A DNA stretch of 64,000 nucleotides from Flammeovirgaceae bacterium UBA2338 (GTDB lineage Bacteria > Bacteroidota > Bacteroidia > Cytophagales > Cyclobacteriaceae). How positions within the stretch are numbered: position 1 is the first letter of the stretch; each line of letters starts with the position of its first letter. The position numbers and the translations under genes are program-made. The stretch covers positions 1-64,000 of the forward strand of contig DDUM01000047.1 of NCBI GenBank assembly GCA_002344795.1, in the 5' to 3' direction. Shown one piece after another: positions 16,881-25,355 of this stretch. The notes under the pieces were generated by a model. It was not told the DNA's origin, made no database searches, and saw nothing but the letters and a program-made list of their open reading frames with translations.

Positions 16881-18269
16881 ATGAAAAAACAATTAATAAA
16901 ACGTTCCTGGGCAGAACCTTATAAAATGAAAATGGTTGAGTTATTGAAAATGACAACCATTGCACATCGAAAAAAAGCAATTAAGGAAGCTGGCTACAAT
17001 ACTTTTTTATTGAAATCGGAGGACGTCTATATTGACTTGCTCACAGATAGCGGAACCAACGCTATGAGTGATCAACAATGGGCAGGGTTGATGATTGGTG
17101 ATGAGGCCTATGCAGGAAGTAAGAGTTTTTTCCGGATGGAAAAGGCCATCAAGGAATACTATGGTTACAAGTACATTATACCCACGCATCAGGGGAGGGG
17201 AGCAGAAAATATACTTTCAAAAATTTTGATCAAGAAGGGTGATATTGTTCCTGGTAATATGTATTTCACTACTACACGATTACATCAGGAACTTGCTGGC
17301 GGAAAATTCTACGATATTATTGTGGACGAAGCCCATGACCCCAATAGTGAATTTCTGTTCAAAGGAAACGTAGATATTGATAAACTTGATATTCTGGTAA
17401 AAAAATATGGGGCAAAACGAATACCCTATGTAAGCATTGCCACCACCGTAAATATGGCGGGAGGACAACCTATAAGTATGAAGAACTTAAAGGAATTGAG
17501 GGTTTATACTAAGAAAAATGGAATTCGCATTATTCATGACATGACCCGTGTTGCGGAGAATGCTTATTTTATTCAACAAAGGGAGAAAGGATACGAAAAG
17601 AAATCAGTTAAAGACATTGTAAAAGAAATATGCTCACTTACGGATGGAGCCACTATGAGTGCCAAAAAAGATGCGCTGGTCAATATCGGTGGCTTTATGG
17701 CTATCAATGACTACGATATTTTTGAAGAGGCAAGAAACCTGGTAGTAGTTTATGAAGGATTACATACCTACGGTGGCCTCGCAGGAAGAGATATGGAGGC
17801 AATTGCTATTGGTATCGCTGAAAGTGTGAATGACCACCATCAGCGGGCGCGGGTAGGGCAGGTGGAGTACCTGGGTCATCAGATGGAATCGTATGGCATT
17901 CCCATTGTAAAACCCATTGGCAGCCATGGCATATTTGTGGATGCAAGGGCTTTTCTTCCTCATCTCACACAAGATGAATTTCCAGCACAGACGTTGGCTG
18001 CAGAAATTTACATTGATTCTGGTGTGCGCACCATGGAGCGTGGAGTTGTGTCTGCCGGGCGAAAGGCCAATGGAGAAAATTATTACCCAAAGCTCGAACT
18101 GGTTCGCTTTACGATGCCACGTAGGGTGTATACGCAAGCCCACATGGATGTAATCGCAGAATCGGTAGCCGCAGTGTATGAGAGAAGAAGTAAGATCAAA
18201 GGTTTGAAAATGGTGTATGAGCCAAAGTACCTTAGGTTTTTCCAGGCAAGGTTTGAGATTAAATCGTGA
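16881..18269 (+). CDS. tpl: tyrosine phenol-lyase (beta-tyrosinase) of the tryptophanase family
   Basis: This 462-aa PLP enzyme would split L-tyrosine into phenol, pyruvate and ammonia. Full-length family features: IDLLTDSGTNAMSD (residues 51-64), PTHQGRGAEN (101-110), YFTTTRLHQE (128-137), the PLP lysine in MSAKKDALVNIGG (Lys 263), and YEGLHTYGGLAGRDME (291-306). The choice of tyrosine over tryptophan rests on the VRTMERG motif (Arg 387): in tyrosine phenol-lyase this Arg contacts the phenol ring, while tryptophanase has a hydrophobic residue there. A regulon palindrome lies 180 bp upstream. An alternative call is tryptophanase, judged less likely. Confidence 0.85.
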   Translation: MKKQLIKRSWAEPYKMKMVELLKMTTIAHRKKAIKEAGYNTFLLKSEDVYIDLLTDSGTNAMSDQQWAGLMIGDEAYAGSKSFFRMEKAIKEYYGYKYIIPTHQGRGAENILSKILIKKGDIVPGNMYFTTTRLHQELAGGKFYDIIVDEAHDPNSEFLFKGNVDIDKLDILVKKYGAKRIPYVSIATTVNMAGGQPISMKNLKELRVYTKKNGIRIIHDMTRVAENAYFIQQREKGYEKKSVKDIVKEICSLTDGATMSAKKDALVNIGGFMAINDYDIFEEARNLVVVYEGLHTYGGLAGRDMEAIAIGIAESVNDHHQRARVGQVEYLGHQMESYGIPIVKPIGSHGIFVDARAFLPHLTQDEFPAQTLAAEIYIDSGVRTMERGVVSAGRKANGENYYPKLELVRFTMPRRVYTQAHMDVIAESVAAVYERRSKIKGLKMVYEPKYLRFFQARFEIKS

Positions 18270-18367
18270 AGTGACTAATTAGCAAAACAGATACTGGAAT
18301 GATACTTTGCCATAGTCATTCAATCTGAAACAAGCATGAAATTAGTAGCAGATGAAAATGATTCAAT

Positions 18368-18799
18368 ATGATTTCCATCACCAAGATTTTTAGATTCGAA
18401 GCAGCCCATGCCATTAATGAATATCCCGGCAGTTGCCAGCATATCCATGGACACTCGTATGAATTACAGGTAACTGTACAAGCGAGACAAGCAAGTGAAG
18501 ATTTTATTCCTGGGTTGGGAATAATAATTGACTTTAAAGACCTGAAAATCCGGGTTCAGGAGGCAGTCATTAAAGTGTTAGACCATAAGTTGATTTTATC
18601 AAAGGCATATCTCGCAAAAACAAAGAATACCTTTTCATCTGATGAACTTGTTGTATTCGATTTTGAGCCTACTGCAGAAAACTTGTTAATTTTTTCTCGT
18701 AACCAAATTTATTCCTGCTTACCCGAACACGTTCAACTCAAATCTTTAAAACTATATGAAACGCGCGATTCATTTGCAGAGTGGTCGGACGTGAAATAA
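18368..18799 (+). CDS. 6-pyruvoyl-tetrahydropterin synthase / 6-carboxy-tetrahydropterin synthase (QueD-like)
   Basis: This 143-aa protein has the family's zinc-binding histidines (FEAAHAI near residue 10-16; HGHSY near 28-32) with the catalytic Cys just before them (PGSCQHIHGHSY). Further conserved parts are LDHKLILSK (near 75) and PTAENL (near 102), and the C-terminal ETRDSFAEW. It converts 7,8-dihydroneopterin triphosphate either towards queuosine (QueD) or towards tetrahydropterin; the sequence alone does not settle which. The neighbours are tyrosine phenol-lyase upstream and convergent nadA downstream, neither of which is a queuosine gene. Confidence 0.87.
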   Translation: MISITKIFRFEAAHAINEYPGSCQHIHGHSYELQVTVQARQASEDFIPGLGIIIDFKDLKIRVQEAVIKVLDHKLILSKAYLAKTKNTFSSDELVVFDFEPTAENLLIFSRNQIYSCLPEHVQLKSLKLYETRDSFAEWSDVK

Positions 18800-18858
18800 A
18801 AAGAGGGTATTACTTTTCTTGTTGATCGTGGTTGCTTCAGCGGACTACAAGCGACTTG

Positions 18859-19836
18859 CTATACCTCCATACTCATTGACTGTGCTGGTTGAGCGGAAAG
18901 TTTCAGCATGGCATTCAATGCACGCACTGCTTTTTTACGAACGGGTTCCTGAACAAAAATCTCGGGTTGCTCCGTTCTTAGGCAGCTTTCAAGCTTTTCC
19001 ATGGTGTTCATTTTCATATAAGGGCATTCGCTGCACGCACAGGTATTGTCTTCAAATGCCGGTGCGGGAATAAGTGTCTTATGGGGAACCTCCTTTTGCA
19101 TTTGATATAAAATCCCTGCCTCTGTGGCCACAATATATTGCTGGTGATGATCGCGCTTTACGAAATCGATCATACCCTTTGTAGAGCCAACATAAGAAGC
19201 AATACGCAGAATATGGGGTTGTGATTCAGGATGAGCAATAAACTTGGCATCGGGATAAGCCGCATGAAGGTCAAGAATTTTGTCAATTGAAAAGTTTTCA
19301 TGAACGACACAACTTCCGTCCCATAATATCAGATCCCTCCCTGTTTGCTGAATCAGGTATTTACCCAGATTTACGTCCGGAGCAAATAGAATTGGCTTGT
19401 CGGTTTTGATTGAATTAATAATTTTTACTGCGTTAGAAGATGTGCATACGATATCGCTCATTGCTTTTATCTCAGCACTGCAATTAACATAAGTTACAAC
19501 AGGTGAGCCGGGATGTGCTTCAATGAATTTTTTGAATTTATCAGGAGGACAGGAGTCGGCCAGGGAGCAACCTGCACCGGTGTCAGGAAGAAGTACCTTG
19601 CGCGAAGGGTTAAGAATCTTTGCGGTCTCGGCCATAAAGTAAACGCCTGCCACCACAATAATATCAGCCTGGGATTGTGCAGCATGTTGAGCCATCTGTA
19701 AACTGTCGCCCACCACATCCGCTACCTCCTGAATTTCCGGTGTTTGATAATAATGAGCTATGATGATAGCGTTCTTTCTTTCCTTTAACTCTCTGATGGA
19801 ATCTGCGATTTTTTTTGTGTCTACCGTAGGTTTCAT
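18859..19836 (-). CDS. nadA: quinolinate synthase NadA
   Basis: This 325-aa enzyme condenses iminoaspartate with dihydroxyacetone phosphate to give quinolinate in NAD synthesis. Family marks: IIAHYYQTPEIQEVADVVGDSL (residues about 25-46), GVYFMAETAKILNP, the three Fe-S cysteines in TYVNCSAEIKA, WDGSCVVHENF and ACSECPYMKMN. The cluster is oxygen-sensitive. It is co-directional with the GNAT gene upstream (3 bp apart). Its partner nadB lies about 25 kb away at 45097, so the pathway genes are dispersed. Confident call. Confidence 0.96.
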   Translation of the reverse strand: MKPTVDTKKIADSIRELKERKNAIIIAHYYQTPEIQEVADVVGDSLQMAQHAAQSQADIIVVAGVYFMAETAKILNPSRKVLLPDTGAGCSLADSCPPDKFKKFIEAHPGSPVVTYVNCSAEIKAMSDIVCTSSNAVKIINSIKTDKPILFAPDVNLGKYLIQQTGRDLILWDGSCVVHENFSIDKILDLHAAYPDAKFIAHPESQPHILRIASYVGSTKGMIDFVKRDHHQQYIVATEAGILYQMQKEVPHKTLIPAPAFEDNTCACSECPYMKMNTMEKLESCLRTEQPEIFVQEPVRKKAVRALNAMLKLSAQPAQSMSMEV

Positions 19837-19839
19837 GAC

Positions 19840-20994
19840 TTATAAATATTTTATATAACACCTTCTTCTCTTGTGTTGAAACGCATCATAATAATCCCAA
19901 AGCGATTGTATTTGCTTGTTGTCTTCCAATTCAGGATTTGTTTCAACCGTAAAAATTTTATTTTTAATGTAGGCTTTGTTGGCTTCCTCCATTAGCAAAG
20001 CATTAATTCCCTTGCCTTGATAATCGGGACGCACAGCGATGAGCCAAAGTTCGCCCATATTGTTTTTTCTCATACTCACAAATAGATGCAGGAATCCAAA
20101 AGGAAACAAACGACCATTGGCCTTTTGTAATGCTTTTGAAAGTGAAGGCATAATAATCCCAAAGGCAATGAGTGCTCCACTTTCATTAATTATCAGTGAG
20201 ATGAAATCTTTTCGAATGATGGGTAAATATTGTTTGATATAAAACTGGATTTGTTTTTCTGTTAATTCAACCATCCCATACAAATGACTATAACACGTAT
20301 TTATTAACTCAAATATTTCGTGAGCATAGCGGTCAATGTCATGAGAATTTTGTGGATTAATAATACGTACTTTATTTCTCCTCTTCACCACGCTTGCCAG
20401 TTGTTCTATTTTTTTGGGCACTTTCTTATCCAAGGATATTTTGTACTCCATCCAATCCACATCTTTTTGGTATCCTGCTTTTTCTGTGCAGGTAACATAA
20501 TAAGGGTAATTGTACAATGCAGCTATGGTAGCAATTTGATCAAATCCCTCTATCAACATTCCTGCAGGATCGAAATTGGTGAAACCCATTGGGCCATGTA
20601 TTGCTTCCATACCATGTTCCTTTGCCCAGCCTTCGCAAGCAGCCAATAATGATTTGGCCACTTCCTCATCGTCCTCAAAATCAAACCATCCGAAACGAGC
20701 GTATTTTTTGTTCCATTTGTCAATAAAAGAGTAATTGATAATTCCTGCTATACGCCCCACTAATCTGCCTTCTTTGAAGGCAAGCCAATATTGGGAAATA
20801 CAATGCTCAAAAGCAGGATTTTTATCTTTACTAAAGATGGTTGCCTGACCTTTTTTGAGTGGAGGGACATAGTACGGGTTGTTTCGGTACAGCTTGTAAG
20901 GAAATGAAATAAAATCCCTTAATTCCTGATCGGTTTCAACCATCTTTACGATGATGCCCTCACCAATTTTCTCCCCTAATCCTGTATACACCAT
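19840..20994 (-). CDS. GNAT-fold protein, large Bacteroidota type
   Basis: This 384-aa protein has an N-terminal segment typical of a widespread uncharacterised GNAT group (ELRDFISFPYKLYRNNPYYVPPL near residue 24-46) and a C-terminal acetyl-CoA-type motif (GELWLIAVRPDYQGKGINALLM near 315-336). The middle contains HGPMGFTNFDPAGMLIEGFD. No membrane segment is seen. The substrate is unknown. It directly precedes nadA with a 3-bp gap and is divergent from norC; whether the palindrome at 21031 also affects it is unclear. Its start is kept at the first ATG because the family's N-terminal strand begins at IIVKMVET. Confidence 0.8.
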   Translation of the reverse strand: MVYTGLGEKIGEGIIVKMVETDQELRDFISFPYKLYRNNPYYVPPLKKGQATIFSKDKNPAFEHCISQYWLAFKEGRLVGRIAGIINYSFIDKWNKKYARFGWFDFEDDEEVAKSLLAACEGWAKEHGMEAIHGPMGFTNFDPAGMLIEGFDQIATIAALYNYPYYVTCTEKAGYQKDVDWMEYKISLDKKVPKKIEQLASVVKRRNKVRIINPQNSHDIDRYAHEIFELINTCYSHLYGMVELTEKQIQFYIKQYLPIIRKDFISLIINESGALIAFGIIMPSLSKALQKANGRLFPFGFLHLFVSMRKNNMGELWLIAVRPDYQGKGINALLMEEANKAYIKNKIFTVETNPELEDNKQIQSLWDYYDAFQHKRRRCYIKYL

Positions 20995-21030
20995 TCAAGC
21001 ATTTTGATTACCAAAGACAAATTTACTACA

Positions 21031-21052
21031 ATAAGGACTAACAAGTCTTTAT
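21031..21052 (+). promoter_or_regulatory. 22-bp regulon palindrome, upstream of norC
   Basis: Arms ATAAGGACT and AGTCTTTAT with the conserved GA and TC spaced 10 bp apart. Six bp separate it from a perfect -7 box. Confidence 0.7.
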
Positions 21053-21058
21053 TTATTA

Positions 21059-21066
21059 TAATTTTG
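21059..21066 (+). promoter_or_regulatory. -7 promoter box TAATTTTG of norCB
   Basis: Exact TAnnTTTG, 19 bp upstream of the norC ATG. The palindrome immediately upstream would lie between the -33 and -7 elements. Confidence 0.65.
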
Positions 21067-21085
21067 CCTATTCTTCAATATTGTA

Positions 21086-21496
21086 ATGACGGAAAAAACG
21101 AAATACATATTAATTTCTTGTCTGACAGTATCGTTTGTTATTTATACTTCAATTATATATCAACAACCGATAGTTCCCGAGTCGGCAGAAAACTCAAAGA
21201 TGATCATGGAGGGGAAGATGATATGGCAAAACAAAAATTGTGGTGCCTGTCATCAAATTTATGGCTTGGGCGGTTTCCTGGGCCCTGATCTTACTAACAC
21301 CTATTCAGCAGCCGGGAAAGGGCCATTGTATATAAGTGCTTTTGTGGCGGCAGGAACCCCGGTTATGCCTTCGTTTCAGTTGCAGGAACATGAAATGAGC
21401 GCATTATTGGAATACATGCGTCATGTTGATGAATCCGGAAAGTCGGATCCCAAACAATTTAAGATTAATTATTATGGAACCATTGAGGGTCAATAA
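21086..21496 (+). CDS. norC: nitric oxide reductase cytochrome c subunit (NorC-like)
   Basis: This 136-aa protein has one N-terminal membrane anchor (residues 7-25) and a single c-type heme site NCGACH (51-56) followed by QIYGLGGFLGPDLTN, the hallmark of NorC. The distal Met is in AGTPVMPSF (near 88-96). It passes electrons from soluble carriers to the NorB subunit, whose start codon lies inside this gene's last codons. The pair has its own regulated promoter at 21031-21066. Confident as NorC family. Confidence 0.9.
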   Translation: MTEKTKYILISCLTVSFVIYTSIIYQQPIVPESAENSKMIMEGKMIWQNKNCGACHQIYGLGGFLGPDLTNTYSAAGKGPLYISAFVAAGTPVMPSFQLQEHEMSALLEYMRHVDESGKSDPKQFKINYYGTIEGQ

Positions 21497-22880
21497 GATC
21501 TCAGTACCGCAAATATTCATACAAGCTGGTTTGATACTGCTATTGGTGGGAATGTTCTTTGGTGTGTTGGGAGGGCTGCAATATGTTATCCCGGGATTTA
21601 TGAAGAATATTTTATCATTTGAGAAAATCAGACCTCTTCACGTTTCTTCTGTTGTTTTTTGGATTCTGTTGGCAGCAATGGGTACAGTCTTGCATTATAC
21701 ACAAGAGTTTACAGGTAGAAAATTATTCTCAGTTCGTTTATCATGGATTCAGCTCATCGTATTTATTATTACCATAACACTTATTCTCTCCAGCTATATT
21801 TTGGGCATGTTTGGGGGACGTGAGTATTGGGAATTCCCTCCATTTCTTGGGATTGCCATTATTGCCGGATGGGTTTTATTTGTTATTAATTTTATTAAAT
21901 CAATTGGGTCGATTAAAAACCAGCCGGTTTATGTTTGGATGTGGTTTACCGGTGCGATAGGCTTTCTTTTTATTTTTACAGAATCCTACTTGTGGTTGTT
22001 GCCCTATTTCCAGCAAGATATTATTAGGGACATGACCGTTCAGTGGAAGTCTTATGGATCATTAGTGGGTTGTTGGAACATGCTCATCTATGGTTCAGCA
22101 ATCTATCTTATGGAGAAAATCAATAAGGATAGAAAGTATGGTCGTTCCAATATTGCCTTCCTGTTGTATTTTCTTGGGTTGTTTAATTTATTTTTTAATT
22201 GGAGTCATCATATTTATACTTTACCAATAAGCAGCAACATTAAGCATGTGGGTTATTTAGTAAGCATGACTGAATTGTTGATCCTTGGCAGAATGATTTA
22301 CACGTGGAAAGCATCATTGACACAAGCCCAGCGGTACAATAATCATTGGGCATTCCGTTTTCTTTGGACTGCTGACATTTGGATATTGATAAACCTTGTC
22401 CTTGCTATAGCGATGTCAGTACCTGCTATCAACGTATATACTCATGGTACACATATTACGGTAGCCCATGTGATGGGAACCACTATTGGGATCAATTCAA
22501 TGCTGCTTATGGCGTTTGTTTTTGATATTCTGAGCGGACAAATTGTGAACTTCAATCGATATCAGCGTCTGCTACAGAATGGATATGTTTTGTTAAATGG
22601 AGCCTTATTTGTTTTTTTTTCATCGCTTGTTGTAGCAGGAGTTCAGCGATCCATTTGGCAGATGAGTGAACAAGCAATCCCTTTTAGTGTGATGATGAAG
22701 AATCTTATTCCTTATTTTATAGTTTTTGCATCGGCCGGATTGCTGGTTTTTATTGCTTTTTCAATGATCATTTATCCGTTTTTAAGGAGGAACAGAAACT
22801 TACCTATTAACGATTTGAAGGTAATTAAACCAGCCCTGGACAATGGCTTTGCGAAAAAGGGACTTGAAAAGGTAATGTGA
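21474..22880 (+). CDS. norB: divergent NorB-like heme-copper-superfamily subunit
   Basis: The start at 21474 (MEPLRVNKI) overlaps norC by 23 bp; the open frame upstream lies inside norC. The 468-aa protein has about 12 membrane helices. Retained heme-copper features: helix II His (RPLHVSS), the metal-site His pair NWSHHIYTLP, and THGTHITVAHVMG. By eye, two canonical ligands look changed: the helix that should give the first metal-B His reads QWKSYGSLVGCW with no His, and the usual HxH of helix X reads HVM. Context (norC, an NO-type regulator, narGHJI) supports a nitric oxide reductase role, but it belongs to a divergent family and activity should not be assumed. Confidence 0.75.
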   Translation: MEPLRVNKISVPQIFIQAGLILLLVGMFFGVLGGLQYVIPGFMKNILSFEKIRPLHVSSVVFWILLAAMGTVLHYTQEFTGRKLFSVRLSWIQLIVFIITITLILSSYILGMFGGREYWEFPPFLGIAIIAGWVLFVINFIKSIGSIKNQPVYVWMWFTGAIGFLFIFTESYLWLLPYFQQDIIRDMTVQWKSYGSLVGCWNMLIYGSAIYLMEKINKDRKYGRSNIAFLLYFLGLFNLFFNWSHHIYTLPISSNIKHVGYLVSMTELLILGRMIYTWKASLTQAQRYNNHWAFRFLWTADIWILINLVLAIAMSVPAINVYTHGTHITVAHVMGTTIGINSMLLMAFVFDILSGQIVNFNRYQRLLQNGYVLLNGALFVFFSSLVVAGVQRSIWQMSEQAIPFSVMMKNLIPYFIVFASAGLLVFIAFSMIIYPFLRRNRNLPINDLKVIKPALDNGFAKKGLEKVM

Positions 22881-22970
22881 TCTTTTGGCTAGAGGTTATA
22901 ATGAGCAAAAACCTATAAGTTGAATTGCCCGTATTATTAAGAAGCGAAATGGTGGACAGGAAAATAAGTT

Positions 22971-23414
22971 TTATTTCCGTTTACCAATTTTTAAAAAGGT
23001 CTTTCCCTTAGACAGTTCTAGCGTTAAATCCTGAACAGTTTTAGACTTCATTGTTTTTCGTACATGCTCTTTGTATTCCTTCACTTCATGGTGAATGGGG
23101 CATGGGAATTTGTCCGAACACTCCCTTAATCCGAGAGTGCAAGTATGCAATACATCTTCACCGTCAATGGCTTTAATAATGCTGTTGATCGGTATAGGTT
23201 TCGCATTAGGCTCAAGATAAAACCCTCCTTTGGGTCCCTTTATTGAAGAAATGATTCCTTCACGCGAGAGGGTTTGAAGGATTTTTGCTGTGAAAGGTTC
23301 AGGGGAATCAATTTCTTTGGCAATTTCTTTAATTCCTAATCTTGAACCCTCCACACTTTTAATGGATATATATAAAGTGGCCCTAATGGCATACTCGCAA
23401 GCCTTTGAAAACAT
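22971..23414 (-). CDS. Rrf2-family iron-sulfur transcriptional regulator, NsrR-like
   Basis: This 147-aa protein has the Rrf2 winged helix at the N-terminus (MFSKACEYAIRATLYIS, then KEIAKEI and FTAKILQTLSREGIISSIKG, residues 1-60) and the wing GPKGGFYL. Three cysteines at about 92, 99 and 105 (CTLGLREC, FPC) form the C-x6-C-x5-C pattern that holds an Fe-S cluster in NsrR and relatives. NsrR is a repressor released by nitric oxide. It lies convergently beside norB and is the only such regulator in the window, so it is the best candidate for the 22-bp palindromes. No palindrome is seen at its own promoter. Confidence 0.88.
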   Translation of the reverse strand: MFSKACEYAIRATLYISIKSVEGSRLGIKEIAKEIDSPEPFTAKILQTLSREGIISSIKGPKGGFYLEPNAKPIPINSIIKAIDGEDVLHTCTLGLRECSDKFPCPIHHEVKEYKEHVRKTMKSKTVQDLTLELSKGKTFLKIGKRK

Positions 23415-23464
23415 AATTCAAATTTGGTTTGGGCTAATTACAAAAAAAATAACCTAAACAAAAA

Positions 23465-25291
23465 TCAAGCTGGAATTGCCACCTTAGCAAGGTACCCGGA
23501 TAGCAATTCGGCAAGTTGACGCTCGGCTTCATCAAGCCCACTGTTAATCTTATGCTCTAGTGTTGCGAACTCATCAGATAATTTTGCGGAGAGATCGCGG
23601 TAATAAGCAATTCCATTGAGTAGATTCCCATGAAAATTTTTAATATAGGTTTGCTTCTTTTTGTCAACAAGCGCCTTACTTTCTCCAAGCAATTCGCTCC
23701 AATAGTTGATGTAAAGTGAGAGCTCCTTAATAAACATATGTGGGCGGTTGTCATTTTGAAGGATATTAAGACGTCCATAAATATGGTCAACCATCTTTTT
23801 TAGGGAAACAATTTCAGTGAAGTATGCAATATTAGGCCCGGGGCAGATATTAACAGCTTCAAGCTTTTTGAATGGTTCAACTTTATATTCTTTAACGGCC
23901 GCATTGCTTAAGCCAATACACAAACATTCTTTATCAAGTACATCCTGTAGTTGTTCCTTGTATTCCTGTTCAGGCAGGCCTTGTTCTTTCAGTTGTTCAA
24001 TTTTCCTCTTCTGGTAAACCCGGGATGCCGTGCAGATAGGCTCTTTAGTAAATTCCGTATTGGAAACCAGGTATTTTTCTGTACAGGGACTGCCGGGCTT
24101 GCCCTTTGCTATTCTGTCTAGTTTCTCCTTTTCGCCTGTAGTGCCCTTCAGGTAATGAAAGCGTACACCCAGCGGGGAATTCTTGCTGAGAATAACATCC
24201 TCTTCTTTTGCCTTACTTAACAGTTTCAGTGTAGCTTCGTCCACTGTTGTGGCTTCGGGAACTAGCAAAAATGGTGTGCCCCAACCGGTGCTATCAACAC
24301 CATAATATGTATTGAGTAATTCATTTTCTGCATGAGTTCCTATTCCACCCTGCACACTGATTTTAATTGTATGAGGCTGTTTAAAACCAGATTTTCCTTT
24401 CGCTATTAACGCCTGATTATAAATTTCAAATAAGCTGGAGCTTAATTCTTCCTTATTTTCTTTAAACTCTTCCATGATGGGGCCAATTAAATAGCCCTCA
24501 GTAGCAAATGCATGTCCGCCACAATTCAATCCTGACTCGATTCTAAATTCACTCACCCAAAGGCCTTTCTTTGCCAACATTTTACCCTGGATGAGGGCTG
24601 ACCGATAATCAGACACTTTGATCACGATTTTTTTCTCAAAATTGCCACTACTATCGGCATCAAATACACTATGCTTCTCCATGTAGCTGAAAAGACGGGG
24701 GTTCATACCAGCGGAAAGAATCACGGATGAGTTAGATAAATCACTATTTGCGTAACCACGCAAGGCGGCTACTGCGTCTGAGCCATCTTCAATCGCATTT
24801 CCCTGTTTGTCATAGTTATTTTTGTCCAGTTTGGTCATGATGTTCACATCAATGCTTCCCGGTTGAATTTGAGTCTTCAGCCAGTGTTCTAGTTGCATTA
24901 TGTCTTCCGGGTCATTGAGATCAGCCATCAGATTGAAGATTCTTTTCAGATCTGTGTTATCAGGCAACATTTCGAAATATTTATTCAAATCTGAACCTGC
25001 TTCAAATGGGGAGGCCTTCAATTCTTCAAACTGCTGTTTGACGATTAGGTTGACGAGGTTCAGGTAATCAGTAATTCGTTTGGCGCGGTAGTCCTCTTCA
25101 TTGGTGTTAATTGGTACGTATGGTCTGCCAATTGATGGATAGTAATGACTTCTCATTTTCTCTACCAGGTTGTCTTCGATGATAGAAATTACGGAAGAGA
25201 CCCCGAACCGAGCTACTTTGACTGGGGTATCGATGGTATAGGCTAAGCCCATGACGGGAATATGAAAGGAATGAGGTGATGTGAATTGCAT
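23465..25291 (-). CDS. large orphan protein, probably TIM-barrel (nitronate monooxygenase-like) with Cys-rich C-terminal part
   Basis: This 608-aa protein has no recognised function. The start at 25291 (MQFTSPHSF) follows a perfect promoter. The N-terminus (VKVARFGVSSVISI) and middle (SVQGGIGTHAENELL, then GWGTPFLLVPEATTVD) are reminiscent of FMN-dependent nitronate monooxygenase barrels. Around residues 400-500 there are conserved-looking cysteines: SPCTEKY, PICTASR, KECLCIGLSN and NICPGPN, which could bind a metal or Fe-S cluster. The last ~110 residues are helical. No signal or membrane segment. It carries one of the best regulon palindromes plus a perfect -7 box, so it belongs to the nitrogen-oxide response. 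Confidence 0.7.
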   Translation of the reverse strand: MQFTSPHSFHIPVMGLAYTIDTPVKVARFGVSSVISIIEDNLVEKMRSHYYPSIGRPYVPINTNEEDYRAKRITDYLNLVNLIVKQQFEELKASPFEAGSDLNKYFEMLPDNTDLKRIFNLMADLNDPEDIMQLEHWLKTQIQPGSIDVNIMTKLDKNNYDKQGNAIEDGSDAVAALRGYANSDLSNSSVILSAGMNPRLFSYMEKHSVFDADSSGNFEKKIVIKVSDYRSALIQGKMLAKKGLWVSEFRIESGLNCGGHAFATEGYLIGPIMEEFKENKEELSSSLFEIYNQALIAKGKSGFKQPHTIKISVQGGIGTHAENELLNTYYGVDSTGWGTPFLLVPEATTVDEATLKLLSKAKEEDVILSKNSPLGVRFHYLKGTTGEKEKLDRIAKGKPGSPCTEKYLVSNTEFTKEPICTASRVYQKRKIEQLKEQGLPEQEYKEQLQDVLDKECLCIGLSNAAVKEYKVEPFKKLEAVNICPGPNIAYFTEIVSLKKMVDHIYGRLNILQNDNRPHMFIKELSLYINYWSELLGESKALVDKKKQTYIKNFHGNLLNGIAYYRDLSAKLSDEFATLEHKINSGLDEAERQLAELLSGYLAKVAIPA

Positions 25292-25318
25292 GATGTATTG
25301 TTTGAATAATATAATGTG

Positions 25319-25326
25319 CAAAGGTA
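25319..25326 (-). promoter_or_regulatory. -7 promoter box TACCTTTG of the orphan gene
   Basis: Read on the minus strand, TACCTTTG is an exact TAnnTTTG. It lies 27 bp upstream of the ATG at 25291 and 7 bp downstream of the palindrome. Confidence 0.65.
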
Positions 25327-25333
25327 AAATAAA

Positions 25334-25355
25334 TAAAAGATAAAATAGTCTTTTA
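25334..25355 (-). promoter_or_regulatory. 22-bp regulon palindrome, upstream of the orphan gene
   Basis: Arms TAAAAGAT and AGTCTTTTA; one of the two cleanest copies (the other is at 30646). It lies between the expected -33 and -7 positions of the promoter. Confidence 0.7.

Noticed and set aside
16881..18269. Calling the PLP enzyme tryptophanase
   Set aside because: The VRTMERG motif and DSGTNAMSDQQWAG region agree with tyrosine phenol-lyase rather than tryptophanase (which has a hydrophobic residue at the Arg position).
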